Shown one piece after another: positions 42,698 through 51,997 of a DNA stretch of 64,000 nucleotides. The stretch's first letter is position 1. Every line of letters starts with the position of its first letter. A model generated the notes under the pieces. It did no database searches and was not told where the DNA came from. It saw only the letters and a program-made list of their open reading frames with translations. The DNA is from Oricola thermophila (lineage in GTDB: Bacteria > Pseudomonadota > Alphaproteobacteria > Rhizobiales > Rhizobiaceae): contig NZ_CP054836.1 of the NCBI RefSeq assembly GCF_013358405.1, positions 682,001 through 746,000 on the forward strand, in the 5' to 3' direction. A program made the position numbers and the translations under genes.

Positions 42698-43915
42698 ATG
42701 AATCTTGAGCAGTTTTTCGCCGACCGTCTTTCCAGCTTGCGCGAGGACGGCAACTACCGCGTTTTTGCGGATCTTGAACGCCATGCGGGTGAGTTTCCGA
42801 AGGCGACGCGCTACCGCGAGGACGGGTCGACCCAGGACGTGACGGTTTGGTGCTCGAACGACTATCTGGGCATGGGCCAGAACGACAAGGTCGTTGCGGC
42901 CATGCACGAGGCGATCGACAAGTGCGGCACGGGGGCGGGCGGCACCCGCAACATCTCCGGCACCAACCACTACCACGTGAAGCTGGAGCGCGAGCTTGCC
43001 GACCTGCACGGCAAGGAGGCGGCGCTGATCTTCACGTCGGGCTATGTCTCCAACTGGGCGGCGCTGGGCACGCTGGCCTCGAAGGTTCCGGGCATGATCG
43101 TCTATTCGGACGCGCTCAACCATGCCTCGATGATCGAGGGCATCCGCCATGCGCGCTGCGAGAAGCGGATCTTCAGGCACAATGACTGGCGCGATCTCGA
43201 CCGCCTGATGGCGGCCGACGACCCGGCGGCGCCGAAGCTGGTGGCCTTCGAGAGCGTCTACTCGATGGATGGCGACATCGCGCCGATCGCCGAGATCTGC
43301 GACGTCGCCGACAAGTACAACGCGATGACCTATCTCGACGAGGTTCACGCGGTGGGCATGTACGGGCCGCGCGGCGGCGGTGTCGCGGAGCGCGAGGGCC
43401 TGATGGACCGGCTCACGGTGATCGAGGGGACGCTGGGCAAGGCCTTCGGGGTGATGGGTGGCTACATCACGGGCACCCGCAACCTGATCGACTTCGTGCG
43501 GTCCTTCGCATCGGGCTTCATCTTCACCACGGCGCTGCCGCCGGCATTGGCTGCGGGCGCGACGGCGTCGATCCGGCATCTCAAGCAGAGCGCGGCGGAA
43601 CGGGCTGCGCACCAGGCCAATGTGGCGCGGGTGCGCGCGGCGCTGGACCGGCAGGGTATCCCGCACATGCCGAACCCGAGCCACATCGTTCCGGTGATGG
43701 TGGGGGATGCGAAGAAGTGCAAGTGGCTCTCCGACATCCTGCTGGACCAGTACGGGATCTATGTGCAGCCGATCAACTATCCGACGGTTCCGGTGAAGAC
43801 GGAACGGCTGCGCATCACGCCGACGCCGCTGCACACCGAGGCGGACATCGACCATCTTGCCTCCGCACTCAGCGACCTGTGGTCGCAATGCGCGCTGGCA
43901 AGGGCCGTGGCCTGA
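42698..43915 (+). CDS. hemA: 5-aminolevulinate synthase
   Basis: Condenses glycine and succinyl-CoA to 5-aminolevulinate, the first step of heme synthesis by the C4 route of alphaproteobacteria. The 405 residues carry the PLP lysine K248 in [29 protein letters not shown] near the N terminus and [16 protein letters not shown]. The start at 42698 ([11 protein letters not shown]) matches the family. It converges with the first yeeE-type gene, with 4 bases between the stops. The c-type cytochromes of the nearby sox cluster need heme, but no shared control is visible. Confidence 0.96.
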   Translation: MNLEQFFADRLSSLREDGNYRVFADLERHAGEFPKATRYREDGSTQDVTVWCSNDYLGMGQNDKVVAAMHEAIDKCGTGAGGTRNISGTNHYHVKLERELADLHGKEAALIFTSGYVSNWAALGTLASKVPGMIVYSDALNHASMIEGIRHARCEKRIFRHNDWRDLDRLMAADDPAAPKLVAFESVYSMDGDIAPIAEICDVADKYNAMTYLDEVHAVGMYGPRGGGVAEREGLMDRLTVIEGTLGKAFGVMGGYITGTRNLIDFVRSFASGFIFTTALPPALAAGATASIRHLKQSAAERAAHQANVARVRAALDRQGIPHMPNPSHIVPVMVGDAKKCKWLSDILLDQYGIYVQPINYPTVPVKTERLRITPTPLHTEADIDHLASALSDLWSQCALARAVA

Positions 43916-43919
43916 ACGC

Positions 43920-45032
43920 CTATTCGGCAGGCTGGTTCGCGAGGGGCGGGCGCGGACCTGAAGGCACTTCCCTTCCGCGATCGACCAGCCAGTCGGTAAC
44001 GCCGGCCGCAAGCCACATGCAGAACAGCGTGATCCAGGCGGTCATGGCGAAGACGGAGGCGCCGGTGACGCCGGCGCCGACGGCGCAGCCGCCGGCAAGC
44101 ATTCCGCCGAAGCCCATCATGGACGCGCCCAGCAGGTAGCGCCGCATCGAGCGCCCGTCGTGAAACCCCTGCAATTCCAGCTGTCCCGTCAGCCACGCGG
44201 CAATGAAGGCGCCGATGAAAACGCCGGGCACGAGGCCGACGTCGAAGTCCATCATCGAGCCGGGCGGGGTGAGGAACAGCATCAGCGTGTCGGCCGAAGG
44301 CCCGGTGAAGGTGAGCGAATTCATGGTGATCGGCTCGAATGCGATGCCGCGCATGACATGGGTGAACAGCCATGCCGCGGGTATGGCGAGGCCGACCAGG
44401 AAGGCGGCGGTGGCCCGCCAGGCATCGACCTTCTGTCGCGTGGCGACGATGACGGACAGGATGAGGGCGATGCCGGCTGCCGTAGCCGCCTTTACGGTGT
44501 CGAGGCCGGTCATGGCGAGCAGGTCGTTCCCGCCGGTCGAGACCGTGGTCAGAGGGCGGGCGAGCGCCTCGCGCGCCGGCGACAGGAAGCCGCGAAGGCT
44601 TGCCTGGGCAACGACGGCAAAGACGAGGCCGGACAGGAGCGCCCGCAGGTTCCCCGTTGCAGAAAGGACGAGGAGGCGGCTGGCGCAGCCGCGCGCCAGT
44701 ATCATGCCGCTGCCGAAGAGCAGGCCGCCGATCGCCGCGCCGGACAGGCTCTGCGGCGAAGCGATCTGGCGGGCCTCGCTCGTTGTCAGCATGCCAATGG
44801 CATCGAGCAGCTGCGTGCCGAACATGGCCGAGGTGAAGACGAGCAGCCACACCGATGTCTTCTCGCCGATCCGTCCGCGCGAGAACTCGACGGTGGCGGC
44901 GCGGAGACAGAAGCGGCTCTGCTGGGCAAAGGCGCCGAACAGCGCGCCGATCACGGCACCGCCCAGGACAAGCGTCCACGCTTCTCCGATGCGGTCGACG
45001 ATGGCGACAAGGGCGTTCGTCAGCATGTCCAT
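43920..45032 (-). CDS. YeeE/YedE-family sulfur-compound permease (first)
   Basis: A 370-residue inner-membrane protein with about nine or ten segments, related to the thiosulfate channel TsuA/YeeE. Cys residues sit at the three places expected for sulfur relay: QQSRFCLRAA (C42), ILARGCASRLLV (C116) and AGGCAVGAGVTG near the C terminus. Thiosulfate, sulfite or another reduced sulfur ion is the likely cargo. It is divergent from soxH, with an AT-rich operator-like site between the two. Confidence 0.88.
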   Translation of the reverse strand: MDMLTNALVAIVDRIGEAWTLVLGGAVIGALFGAFAQQSRFCLRAATVEFSRGRIGEKTSVWLLVFTSAMFGTQLLDAIGMLTTSEARQIASPQSLSGAAIGGLLFGSGMILARGCASRLLVLSATGNLRALLSGLVFAVVAQASLRGFLSPAREALARPLTTVSTGGNDLLAMTGLDTVKAATAAGIALILSVIVATRQKVDAWRATAAFLVGLAIPAAWLFTHVMRGIAFEPITMNSLTFTGPSADTLMLFLTPPGSMMDFDVGLVPGVFIGAFIAAWLTGQLELQGFHDGRSMRRYLLGASMMGFGGMLAGGCAVGAGVTGASVFAMTAWITLFCMWLAAGVTDWLVDRGREVPSGPRPPLANQPAE

Positions 45033-45102
45033 TGGTATCCCCCTTGCGCCATGATGGCCGCAATTCGGGATGCATGACGTTGACCTTGATCAAGCATCCT
45101 CT

Positions 45103-45125
45103 CATATATTTGAATACGAATATGC
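45103..45125. promoter_or_regulatory. AT-rich site upstream of soxH and yeeE-1
   Basis: CATATATTTG, five bases, then GAATATGC. The centre is an imperfect dyad TATTTG/CGAATA. The same two blocks, with a seven-base spacer, occur at the bigR start (63680), so this is a likely ArsR-type (SoxR or BigR) operator. Confidence 0.65.
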
Positions 45126-45146
45126 TTCGACCGGGGGAGGAACCCA

Positions 45147-46076
45147 ATGAACATCAAGAGTCCGACGCGCCGCGAGGCGATGGCGCTGTTCGGTGCCGCT
45201 GCGTCCATGCCGCTGCTTCCGGGCCTCGCATCGCGCGCTGTTGCCGAAGTGTCCCTGGGAGAGAAGTCGGTCACGACGGTGAGCGACGGCAACCTCGTCT
45301 TGCCGCTCGATTTCGCGTTTCCCGACGTGCCGGAGGCCGAGCTGAAGGCGCTTCTCGAGACGGCGGGCCTGTCCACCGACGCGCTGGAACCGGACTGCAA
45401 TGTCACGGTGCTCAGGGACGGCGACCGCGTCGTCCTGTTCGACGTCGGAGCGGGACCGAACTTCATGCCGAGCGCGGGAAGGATCCTCGACAACATCGAT
45501 GCTGCCGGCGTCGCCCCCGAGGAGGTGACCGACGTGCTCTTCACCCATGCGCACCCCGATCACATCTGGGGTCTGCTGGACGATTTCGACGAGTTCGTGT
45601 TCCCGGAGGCAAACTACTACATCAACCGGGTCGAATGGGACTTCTGGCGGGCGGACGACACGCTGGAAAAGATGCCCGAAGCACGCAAGAGCTTCGTCGT
45701 CGGCGCGCAGAACCGGCTCGCGGCCCTCGAGGACATGATCCAGCTATTCAACTGGGGCGACGAGGTGCTGCCGGGCATCGAGGCGATCGACACGCACGGC
45801 CATACACCGGGACATACTTCCTTCGCCATCCACGAGGGCAGCGACAGCGTGACAGTCATCGGCGATGCCGCGACCAGTTCCGTCGTGTCCTTCGCGCATC
45901 CCGAGTGGCCGTCGGGGTCGGACCAGGATGCCGGGGAGGGGATCGCGACCCGCACCCGGCTGCTCGACCGGCTTGCGCAGGAGCAGACCCGATTTGTCGG
46001 GTTCCACCTGCCCGAGGGCGGCATCGGCCGTGTCGAGAAGGCCGGATCGGCCTATCGCTTCGTGGCCGACGGCTGA
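45147..46076 (+). CDS. soxH: SoxH-like exported metallo-beta-lactamase-fold hydrolase
   Basis: A 309-residue protein with a twin-arginine-like signal (TRREAMALFGAAASMPLLPG) and an MBL fold with the metal motif H134-A-H-P-D-H139 (FTHAHPDHIWG), then DTHGHTPGHTSF and VIGDAATSSVV. SoxH occurs in many sox clusters, is not essential for thiosulfate oxidation, and its substrate is unsettled. It is enclosed by two yeeE genes on the other strand and is divergent from one of them. The start has GGGGGAGGAA upstream. Confidence 0.87.
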   Translation: MNIKSPTRREAMALFGAAASMPLLPGLASRAVAEVSLGEKSVTTVSDGNLVLPLDFAFPDVPEAELKALLETAGLSTDALEPDCNVTVLRDGDRVVLFDVGAGPNFMPSAGRILDNIDAAGVAPEEVTDVLFTHAHPDHIWGLLDDFDEFVFPEANYYINRVEWDFWRADDTLEKMPEARKSFVVGAQNRLAALEDMIQLFNWGDEVLPGIEAIDTHGHTPGHTSFAIHEGSDSVTVIGDAATSSVVSFAHPEWPSGSDQDAGEGIATRTRLLDRLAQEQTRFVGFHLPEGGIGRVEKAGSAYRFVADG

Positions 46077-46078
46077 GG

Positions 46079-47179
46079 CTACTCGGCCGGCTGGCCAGAA
46101 TGACGGTGCCGGCGCAGGAAGGCGGTGGCCGATCCCTCGAGCAGGTAGGCCAGGCCCATGCGCGCGCCGAAGGCGATGGACAGCATCGCGATCGGCGACG
46201 ACACCGCCATCACGGAGGCGGCGCTGACACCCTGTCCGATGGTGCAACCGAGCGCGAACACGCCGCCGGTGCCCATGAGAAAGGCGCCGAGCAGGTGGCG
46301 GCTCAGCTCTCGTGCGTCGTCGCAAGCTTCCCAGCGCATGTCCTTCGATCGCCAGGCGCTGATCGTCGCCCCGATGAGCACTCCGGCAGCGAGGCCGACG
46401 CCATAGTCGGGCAGGGTGCCGGTTACAGTTATGATCTGCAGCATCGCGTCGCCGAGCGGCATCACGAAGGATCCTGCCTCGATCTGCACGGGGTGGAACA
46501 GTTGTCCGGAAAAGTGGGAAGTCACGGCCCAGCCCGCGGCAATCGCCGCGCCGATCACCGTACCGGAAATCACCTTTCCGCGATCGCGCCGAAACTCGGC
46601 GCTTCGAAAGATCCAGATGAACAGGCCTGCCGCGATCAGGACGGCAAGGGGAAGGGCGATGTCGAAGCCGAACAGGTTCGACAGCAGCGCGCCGGCAGAC
46701 TGGCCGCCGAAGGGACCGAGATCGAGCGAGAAGGGATCGAGGATTGCCGCGCGCACGTGACCGGTCAGACCGCGCTGGGCGGCCAGCGCGGCCAGGGCGA
46801 TACCGGTGAGTACCACCAGCGCACGCATGCTGCCGCCGCCGAAACGGATGATGGCGCCGAAACCGCAGGTTCCGACCAGTGCCATGCCGACGCCAAACAT
46901 CACGCCGCCGATGATCGTGCCGATAACGGAAAGCGGCTCGGTCAGGTAGAAGCTGTCGGATATGTCGATCCAGCCCAGCGCCCGCATGACCTGGGTCAGC
47001 GACAGCGCAACCGCCGCGGCGAGTACCCAGGCGCGCAGACCGGTGCTGTCGCCGGCATACCAGTGGCGTTCCAGGGCGGACATCGTGCAGAAATGATAGC
47101 GGCGTGCGACGAATCCCATGACCGATCCGATCACGACGCCCGCAAGTGCCAGCGACCAGGCGCTTTCCAACAGGTTCAT
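46079..47179 (-). CDS. YeeE/YedE-family sulfur-compound permease (second)
   Basis: A 366-residue membrane protein of the same family as the gene at 43920 but clearly diverged. Key Cys residues are in RRYHFCTMSA (C31), LVGTCGFGAIIRF and ALGCTIGQGVSA. The RG-C of the first copy is replaced by GT-C in the middle motif, so the cargo may differ. It ends 2 bases from the soxH stop. The ATG has GGAGGAAAC upstream. Confidence 0.86.
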   Translation of the reverse strand: MNLLESAWSLALAGVVIGSVMGFVARRYHFCTMSALERHWYAGDSTGLRAWVLAAAVALSLTQVMRALGWIDISDSFYLTEPLSVIGTIIGGVMFGVGMALVGTCGFGAIIRFGGGSMRALVVLTGIALAALAAQRGLTGHVRAAILDPFSLDLGPFGGQSAGALLSNLFGFDIALPLAVLIAAGLFIWIFRSAEFRRDRGKVISGTVIGAAIAAGWAVTSHFSGQLFHPVQIEAGSFVMPLGDAMLQIITVTGTLPDYGVGLAAGVLIGATISAWRSKDMRWEACDDARELSRHLLGAFLMGTGGVFALGCTIGQGVSAASVMAVSSPIAMLSIAFGARMGLAYLLEGSATAFLRRHRHSGQPAE

Positions 47180-47279
47180 GGCGTTTCCTCCCGCGCATCC
47201 GGCGGCGCTATGCCTGCGAGCCTGCCGCGTTCAGTTCCGCTTGGCAAGCACGGCTTCAAAATGTTCCTACACGAGGAGA

Positions 47280-47624
47280 CTACCGGTTTCGCACCGGGCC
47301 GCAGAAGAGCTCGTAGAGTCTCTCGACAACGGCCGAGACTTCGTCCCCGGCCACGCTGTAATAGATCATCCGTCCTTCCCGGCGAGTCTTCACCAGCCGG
47401 TCGAAACGCAGTCGCGCGAGCTGCTGCGACACGGCAGCCTGCGGCATCGAGAGGATCTCCTCCAGTTCGGATACCGACTTTTCACCCTCCGAAAGGATGC
47501 AAAGGATCAGAAGGCGCGTTTCATGCGAAAGGGCCTTGAGCAGATCGCTTGCCTCGCGCGCCTGCTTCATGAGGGCCGCCGCATCGCTGGCTTCCATGTC
47601 CGGGTTGAATTTCGGTAGCGGCAT
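47280..47624 (-). CDS. soxR: SoxR, ArsR-family repressor of sulfur oxidation genes
   Basis: A 114-residue winged-helix repressor (SVSELEEILSMPQAAVSQQL, wing RREGRMIYYSV). It carries Cys42 (LLILCILS) and Cys108 (YELFCGP), the same numbers as the redox pair of BigR from Xylella, where persulfide-linked disulfide formation releases DNA. It lies at the head of the soxS side of the cluster. The AT-rich sites before soxV, soxX, soxC and soxH are its probable targets, possibly shared with BigR. Confidence 0.88.
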   Translation of the reverse strand: MPLPKFNPDMEASDAAALMKQAREASDLLKALSHETRLLILCILSEGEKSVSELEEILSMPQAAVSQQLARLRFDRLVKTRREGRMIYYSVAGDEVSAVVERLYELFCGPVRNR

Positions 47625-47652
47625 GAATCTTGTCCGATTTTCAATTTCGCGT

Positions 47653-47667
47653 CACATATATATCCGC
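47653..47667 (-). promoter_or_regulatory. AT-rich stretch upstream of soxR
   Basis: CACATATATATCCGC, 29 bases before the soxR start on the - strand. It could be the -10 region or an autoregulatory half site. Short and low in information. Confidence 0.35.
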
Positions 47668-47690
47668 AGCTTGGCGGATTCGAAACAGGA

Positions 47691-48074
47691 TTATCCCGCT
47701 TCCTTCGCTTCCAGCTTCCTGAGCATTTCGTCGAGAAGAAACCAGAAAAACTCGTCTCCCTGGTAGCCGCGCATGCGGCCGATTTCCTGTCCGTTCTCGA
47801 CCAGCACGAATGTCGGCGTGAACCGTTCGACACGGATGTTCGAGAGGTCTTCGGGAATCGGCTTGTTGATATCAACCCGGCGAAGTGGCGCGATCCTGCC
47901 CTCGTCCGTATTGGGATAGGCGGGGCCGATCTCCTCGTTCCATCGCTTGCACCAGGCGCATCCGGCCTGCTCGAACATGACAAGTTCGGCCGAAAGGGCA
48001 GGCGTGCCGGCCAGGAGCGCGGCAAGCGCGGCGTAGAGGAGTCTTGCGAAGGGTCTGGCCATCTCTGTTTTCAC
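47691..48074 (-). CDS. soxS: SoxS, periplasmic thioredoxin-like protein
   Basis: A 127-residue exported thioredoxin with a signal peptide (RLLYAALAALLAGTPALSA) and the active site C39-A-W-C42 (FEQAGCAWCKRW). In Paracoccus, SoxS keeps the carrier SoxY in an active reduced state. GTG at 48074 is taken as start; ATG at 48062 would shorten it by four residues. It is divergent from soxV across an AT-rich operator-like site and runs toward soxR on the same strand. Confidence 0.87.
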   Translation of the reverse strand: MKTEMARPFARLLYAALAALLAGTPALSAELVMFEQAGCAWCKRWNEEIGPAYPNTDEGRIAPLRRVDINKPIPEDLSNIRVERFTPTFVLVENGQEIGRMRGYQGDEFFWFLLDEMLRKLEAKEAG

Positions 48075-48096
48075 GGTTCCGGGACTTGATTTCTAT

Positions 48097-48123
48097 CTAT
48101 ATATAGCATTGTGTGCATATTTT
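48097..48123. promoter_or_regulatory. AT-rich site between soxS and soxV
   Basis: Contains ATATAGCA, then TTGTG, then TGCATAT, an imperfect dyad in a run of A and T. It lies between the divergent soxS and soxV genes, the place where SoxR binds ahead of soxVW in Pseudaminobacter. Confidence 0.6.
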
Positions 48124-48167
48124 ACAGCCCGCTTGCATGATCGGGCTGACGACACGGGAGGATCTGT

Positions 48168-48902
48168 GTGTTTGACATCGGCTTTGGCGCCGCGTTTCTT
48201 GCCGGCCTTCTTTCATTCGTATCACCCTGCGTGCTGCCCATCGTGCCGCCCTATCTCGCCTATCTCGCGGGCGTGTCATTTTCCGAACTGCAGTCGTCGG
48301 ACATGGAGCGCGACCGTGCGCGCCGGATAATCCTGTCGGCGGTTGCATTCGTGCTTGGCTTTTCCACAGTGTTCGTCGCGCTCGGCGCCACCGCCAGTGC
48401 CATCGGACAGGCTATAGCGCAATATTTCAATGCCCTGTCGGTTATCGCGGGGATCATCATTCTCGTGATGGGGCTGCACTTCCTCGGCCTGTTCCGGATA
48501 GCAATGCTGTACCGCGAGGCGCGCGTCGACGTACAGAAAAAACCCGCCGGGCTGGTCGGTGCCTATATCATCGGCCTCGCCTTCGCCTTCGGATGGACGC
48601 CCTGTGTCGGGCCGGTGCTCGCGGCGATCCTGTTCATCGCCGGCGCGGAGGACACGGCGTTGCGCGGAGCGGGCCTGCTGGCGGTATACTCGCTCGGCAT
48701 CGGCCTGCCCTTCATCGCCGCGGCCGCATTCGCGAGCCGGTTCATCGGCTGGGCCAACCGGTTCAAGCAGCACATGGACAAGGTGGAAAAGGCGATGGGT
48801 GCGCTACTTGTACTGACAGGCATTCTGTTCATGACAGGGCAGATGTCGCGGATTGCCCAGTGGCTGCTGGACACCTTCCCGGCATTTGCCACCATCGGCT
48901 AG
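48168..48902 (+). CDS. soxV: SoxV, CcdA/DsbD-like membrane electron carrier
   Basis: A 244-residue membrane protein with six predicted segments. Redox Cys sit in FVSPCVLPIVPPY (C21) and GWTPCVGPVLAA. SoxV moves electrons from cytoplasmic thioredoxin to periplasmic SoxW and SoxS. It starts with GTG at 48168 after GGGAGGA. soxW follows after 10 bases. Confidence 0.92.
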   Translation: MFDIGFGAAFLAGLLSFVSPCVLPIVPPYLAYLAGVSFSELQSSDMERDRARRIILSAVAFVLGFSTVFVALGATASAIGQAIAQYFNALSVIAGIIILVMGLHFLGLFRIAMLYREARVDVQKKPAGLVGAYIIGLAFAFGWTPCVGPVLAAILFIAGAEDTALRGAGLLAVYSLGIGLPFIAAAAFASRFIGWANRFKQHMDKVEKAMGALLVLTGILFMTGQMSRIAQWLLDTFPAFATIG

Positions 48903-48912
48903 GAGGAGCGGT

Positions 48913-49500
48913 ATGAAACGTATGATCGCATTTGCTGGTGTGCTGTTGCTGGCGCTTGCCGGCCCGGCTGCGGCCGCCGAGATCGGAGATGACGGCCTGC
49001 ACAAGGAGGACTGGTTCTCCATTACATTCAAGGATGTTGCCGAGGACATCGAGACGGCAGCGGACGAGGGCAAGAGGCTTGTGCTGATCTTCGAGCAGCG
49101 CGGCTGTATCTACTGCCGTGCGATGCACGAACAGATTCTGTCCGATCCCGAAGTGTCGGATTTCATCAAGGCCAATTTCAAGGTCGTGCAGTACAACATG
49201 TTCGGCGACGAGGAGGTGACCGATCTTGACGGCGACGTGTTGACGGAGAAGACAGCGGCACGCAAATGGGGATATGTATTCACGCCCACTATCGTCTTCC
49301 TGCCGGAAGAGGCGCCCGAGGGTGTTTCCGTTGCGGAGGCGGCCGTGGCCACGATGCCGGGCGCGTTCGGGAAGTGGACCTTCCTGAACATGTTCCGCTG
49401 GGTGCATGAGAAAGGTTACGAGGGTGACGAGCATTTCCAGAAGTACCATGCCCGGATCATCAACGAGTTGCGCGAGGCCGGCCGCCTGGATGCCGAATGA
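48913..49500 (+). CDS. soxW: SoxW, periplasmic thioredoxin
   Basis: A 195-residue exported thioredoxin-like protein with a signal peptide (MIAFAGVLLLALAGPAAA) and active site C65-I-Y-C68 (EQRGCIYCRAMH). It takes electrons from SoxV. The start at 48913 has AGGAGCGG upstream. It ends 165 bases before soxX, and the gap holds an operator-like dyad. Confidence 0.9.
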   Translation: MKRMIAFAGVLLLALAGPAAAAEIGDDGLHKEDWFSITFKDVAEDIETAADEGKRLVLIFEQRGCIYCRAMHEQILSDPEVSDFIKANFKVVQYNMFGDEEVTDLDGDVLTEKTAARKWGYVFTPTIVFLPEEAPEGVSVAEAAVATMPGAFGKWTFLNMFRWVHEKGYEGDEHFQKYHARIINELREAGRLDAE

Positions 49501-49524
49501 GGTTCGAGCAGGCGCGACAAAAGT

Positions 49525-49553
49525 ATTCAAAAAATCATATTTGTGCATTGAAT
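49525..49553. promoter_or_regulatory. AT-rich dyad upstream of soxX
   Basis: Outer arms ATTCA (49525-49529) and TGAAT (49549-49553) enclose TCATATTTGTGCAT. It shares the CATATTTG block with the sites at 45103 and 63680. It lies about 110 bases before soxX and is a probable SoxR operator for soxXYZAB. Confidence 0.62.
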
Positions 49554-49665
49554 GATGGCACGCATTTGGGTAGTTTGGCGGAAAGGGGCGACCTGCCTGC
49601 TCAAGGTTGCCGGGAAGACTGGGTGCCTTTGGAGGAGTGCTCGCTTGGAGGAGGAACGATTGCCT

Positions 49666-50130
49666 ATGGTATTCAAGACACGGACTTGGCTCGCGACCGG
49701 GGTTGCCATCATGGCGTCCTCGGCGGTCGCTTTCGGCGAAATGGCGCCGGGCGATGTCAAGATTATGGACATGAAGGTCAGCGGGTCGCTTACCGGCGTG
49801 CCGGGTGATCCGGCCGAGGGCCGCAAGGTTTTCGCCGACCGCAAGCTCGGAAACTGCCTGGCCTGTCATGCGGTCAGCGATCAAAGCGATCAGCAGTTCC
49901 ATGGAGAGGTGGGGCCCGAGCTGGACGGAGTGGCGGATCGCTGGTCGGTCGACGAATTGCGCGCGATCGTGGTCAACTCGAAGGCGATCTTCTCCGAGCA
50001 GACGATCATGCCGGGCTTCTACACGCTCGATGTCGGCATCAACGTTCGCAAGGACCTGGTGGGCAAGACCATTCTGACCGCCCAGCAGGTCGAGGATGTC
50101 GTCGCGTATCTCGCGACGCTGAAGGAATGA
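49666..50130 (+). CDS. soxX: SoxX, monoheme cytochrome c
   Basis: The small subunit of SoxAX, which links thiosulfate to the carrier SoxYZ. From ATG 49666 it has 154 residues: a signal sequence (TWLATGVAIMASSAVAF), heme motif C64-LA-C67-H68 and a likely Met ligand in QTIMPGF. The ribosome site GGAGGAGGAAC is better spaced for a TTG start at 49660, which would add two residues. It leads the soxXYZAB run. Confidence 0.93.
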   Translation: MVFKTRTWLATGVAIMASSAVAFGEMAPGDVKIMDMKVSGSLTGVPGDPAEGRKVFADRKLGNCLACHAVSDQSDQQFHGEVGPELDGVADRWSVDELRAIVVNSKAIFSEQTIMPGFYTLDVGINVRKDLVGKTILTAQQVEDVVAYLATLKE

Positions 50131-50153
50131 TCCTTTAGGAAGGAGAACAGGGA

Positions 50154-50609
50154 ATGACACTTACACGGCGTTCGATGCTCACCTTGTCGGTGGGCGCAGC
50201 CATTGGCGCTGTCGCCGGCATGCGTACGAGCCCGGCCCTGGCTACCGCGGAAGATGCGATGGCCAAGGTCAAGGAGTTTGCGGGCGGTGCCGAGCCCGCG
50301 ACAGGCACGATCACGTTGAACGCGCCGGAGATCGCGGAAAACGGCAACACCGTACCGGTTTCGGTGTCGGTTGAGAGCCCGATGACCGAGGACGACTACG
50401 TCGAATCGGTTGCCATTTTCGCGGACGGCAATCCCAGCCCGGATGTGATCACCTTCAATTTCACCCCGATGAGCGGCGAGGCCTCGGCAACGACGCGCAT
50501 GCGGCTTGCCAAGACCCAGAACGTGATTGCGGTTGCGAAAACCAGCACGGGGCAGGTCTTCATGGACAAGAAGGAAGTCAAGGTGACCATCGGCGGCTGC
50601 GGCGGCTGA
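50154..50609 (+). CDS. soxY: SoxY, sulfur-carrier subunit
   Basis: A 151-residue periplasmic protein with a twin-arginine signal (TRRSMLTLSVGAAIG) and the diagnostic C-terminal GGCGG, whose C149 carries the sulfur intermediate through the Sox cycle. It is exported with SoxZ, which has no signal. The genes soxY and soxZ are 24 bases apart. Confidence 0.97.
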   Translation: MTLTRRSMLTLSVGAAIGAVAGMRTSPALATAEDAMAKVKEFAGGAEPATGTITLNAPEIAENGNTVPVSVSVESPMTEDDYVESVAIFADGNPSPDVITFNFTPMSGEASATTRMRLAKTQNVIAVAKTSTGQVFMDKKEVKVTIGGCGG

Positions 50610-50633
50610 TCGTAATCGGAGGTTAGAGAAGAA

Positions 50634-50960
50634 ATGGCATCGGTTAAACCACGCGTCAAAGTGCCGAAGTCCGCTTCTGCGGGCGAGGTCATCACGATCA
50701 AGACCCTGATCAGCCATCCGATGGAGTCGGGCCAGCGCAAGGATAGCGACGGAAACCCCATCCCGCGGCAGATCATCAACAAGTTCACCTGCGAGTTCAA
50801 CGGTCAGGTGGTGTTCTCCTGCGACATCGAGCCGGCCGTATCCGCGAATCCGTATCTGGAATTCACGGCCAAGGTGAACGAGGCGGGCACGTTCAAGTTC
50901 ACCTGGGTGGATGATGACGGGTCCGTTTACACGGAAGAGAAGGAAATCGCGCTGAACTGA
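50634..50960 (+). CDS. soxZ: SoxZ, sulfur-carrier partner subunit
   Basis: A 108-residue immunoglobulin-like protein without a signal peptide that pairs with SoxY and is carried through Tat with it. Family sequences seen: SAGEVITIKTLISHPMESGQ, IINKFTCEFNGQVVF and FKFTWVDDDGSVYTEEKEI. Confidence 0.96.
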   Translation: MASVKPRVKVPKSASAGEVITIKTLISHPMESGQRKDSDGNPIPRQIINKFTCEFNGQVVFSCDIEPAVSANPYLEFTAKVNEAGTFKFTWVDDDGSVYTEEKEIALN

Positions 50961-51019
50961 GGCGCTCGGCCTGCGCGGGAGGGCAGGCCGTTCGACCCTT
51001 TCCGGGAGGAAGCACTTTG

Positions 51020-51877
51020 ATGAAGAAAATTCTTGTCACTACGGCCGCTATCGCGTTGGCCGGCGCCTGCAGCGCCACCGCGTTCGCCGGCGGACCCGTC
51101 GATGAGCAGCTTGTCATTGACGGTGAAATCGAAATGACAACCCGCACTGCGCCACCGGAGGGGCATCCGCTCGATGAACTGATTTCCGGCTGGCACTATC
51201 GAACCAAGGAAACGCGGGAACTCGAGGCGGATACGTTCGAGAATCCGGCCATGCTTTACGTGGAGCAGGGCGAGGAGATCTGGAACACCGTGGAAGGCAC
51301 GGAAGGAAAATCCTGCGCGAGCTGCCACGGAGATGCCTCGGAATCCATGGCGGGTGTCGGCGCTCACTATCCGAAATGGGATGCCGAGGCGGGCCGGCCC
51401 ATCAATATCGAGTTGCAGATCAACAAGTGCCGCGAGGAGCGGATGGGTGCCGAACCCTACGCGTTCGACAAGGGCGGCCAGAAGCCGCTCACGGCCTACA
51501 TCAAGCACCAGTCGCTTGGCGAGCCGATGTCGATCGACCTGGCCGAGGGCGACATGCAGAGCTGGTGGGAGCGGGGCAAGGAGATGTACTATACCCGCAC
51601 CGGGCAGCTCAACCTTTCCTGCGCCAACTGCCACGAGGATCACAATGGCGAGTACATCCGCGCCGACCATCTCAGCCAGGGGCAGGTCAACGGTTTCCCG
51701 ACCTATCGTCTCAAGCAGGCGTCGCTGGTGTCGCTGCACAACCGTTTCCGCGGTTGCATCCGCGATACGCGGGCGGAATATCCCGCGGCCTTCTCGGATG
51801 AGTTGATGGCACTGGAGGTCTACGTGACCTGGCGCGGAACCGGGCTTTCGGTCGAAACGCCGGCAGTCCGCCAGTAG
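51020..51877 (+). CDS. soxA: SoxA, diheme cytochrome c
   Basis: Catalytic subunit of SoxAX, 285 residues with a signal peptide (KKILVTTAAIALAGACSATA). Two heme motifs are present: C99-AS-C102-H103 and C201-AN-C204-H205, so this is the diheme type. The catalytic persulfide Cys is C246 in HNRFRGCIRDTRA. ATG 51020 is taken as start, with GGGAGGA nine bases upstream; a TTG three bases earlier is possible. Confidence 0.95.
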   Translation: MKKILVTTAAIALAGACSATAFAGGPVDEQLVIDGEIEMTTRTAPPEGHPLDELISGWHYRTKETRELEADTFENPAMLYVEQGEEIWNTVEGTEGKSCASCHGDASESMAGVGAHYPKWDAEAGRPINIELQINKCREERMGAEPYAFDKGGQKPLTAYIKHQSLGEPMSIDLAEGDMQSWWERGKEMYYTRTGQLNLSCANCHEDHNGEYIRADHLSQGQVNGFPTYRLKQASLVSLHNRFRGCIRDTRAEYPAAFSDELMALEVYVTWRGTGLSVETPAVRQ

Positions 51878-51997
51878 GCGACTGCCCATTGAACGACCGG
51901 GGCGAAGCGTCCCGGTCATCGAAAATGTTCTTTAGGCATGGCTGCCGGTCGTTTCTGCCGGGCGGAATGTCTTTGTCTTGTCTGGAGCTGGACTGGA

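Noticed and set aside
44855..47539. An 894-codon + strand open frame over soxH and yeeE-2
   Set aside because: It crosses recognised genes on both strands in shadow frames and has no protein-like pattern.
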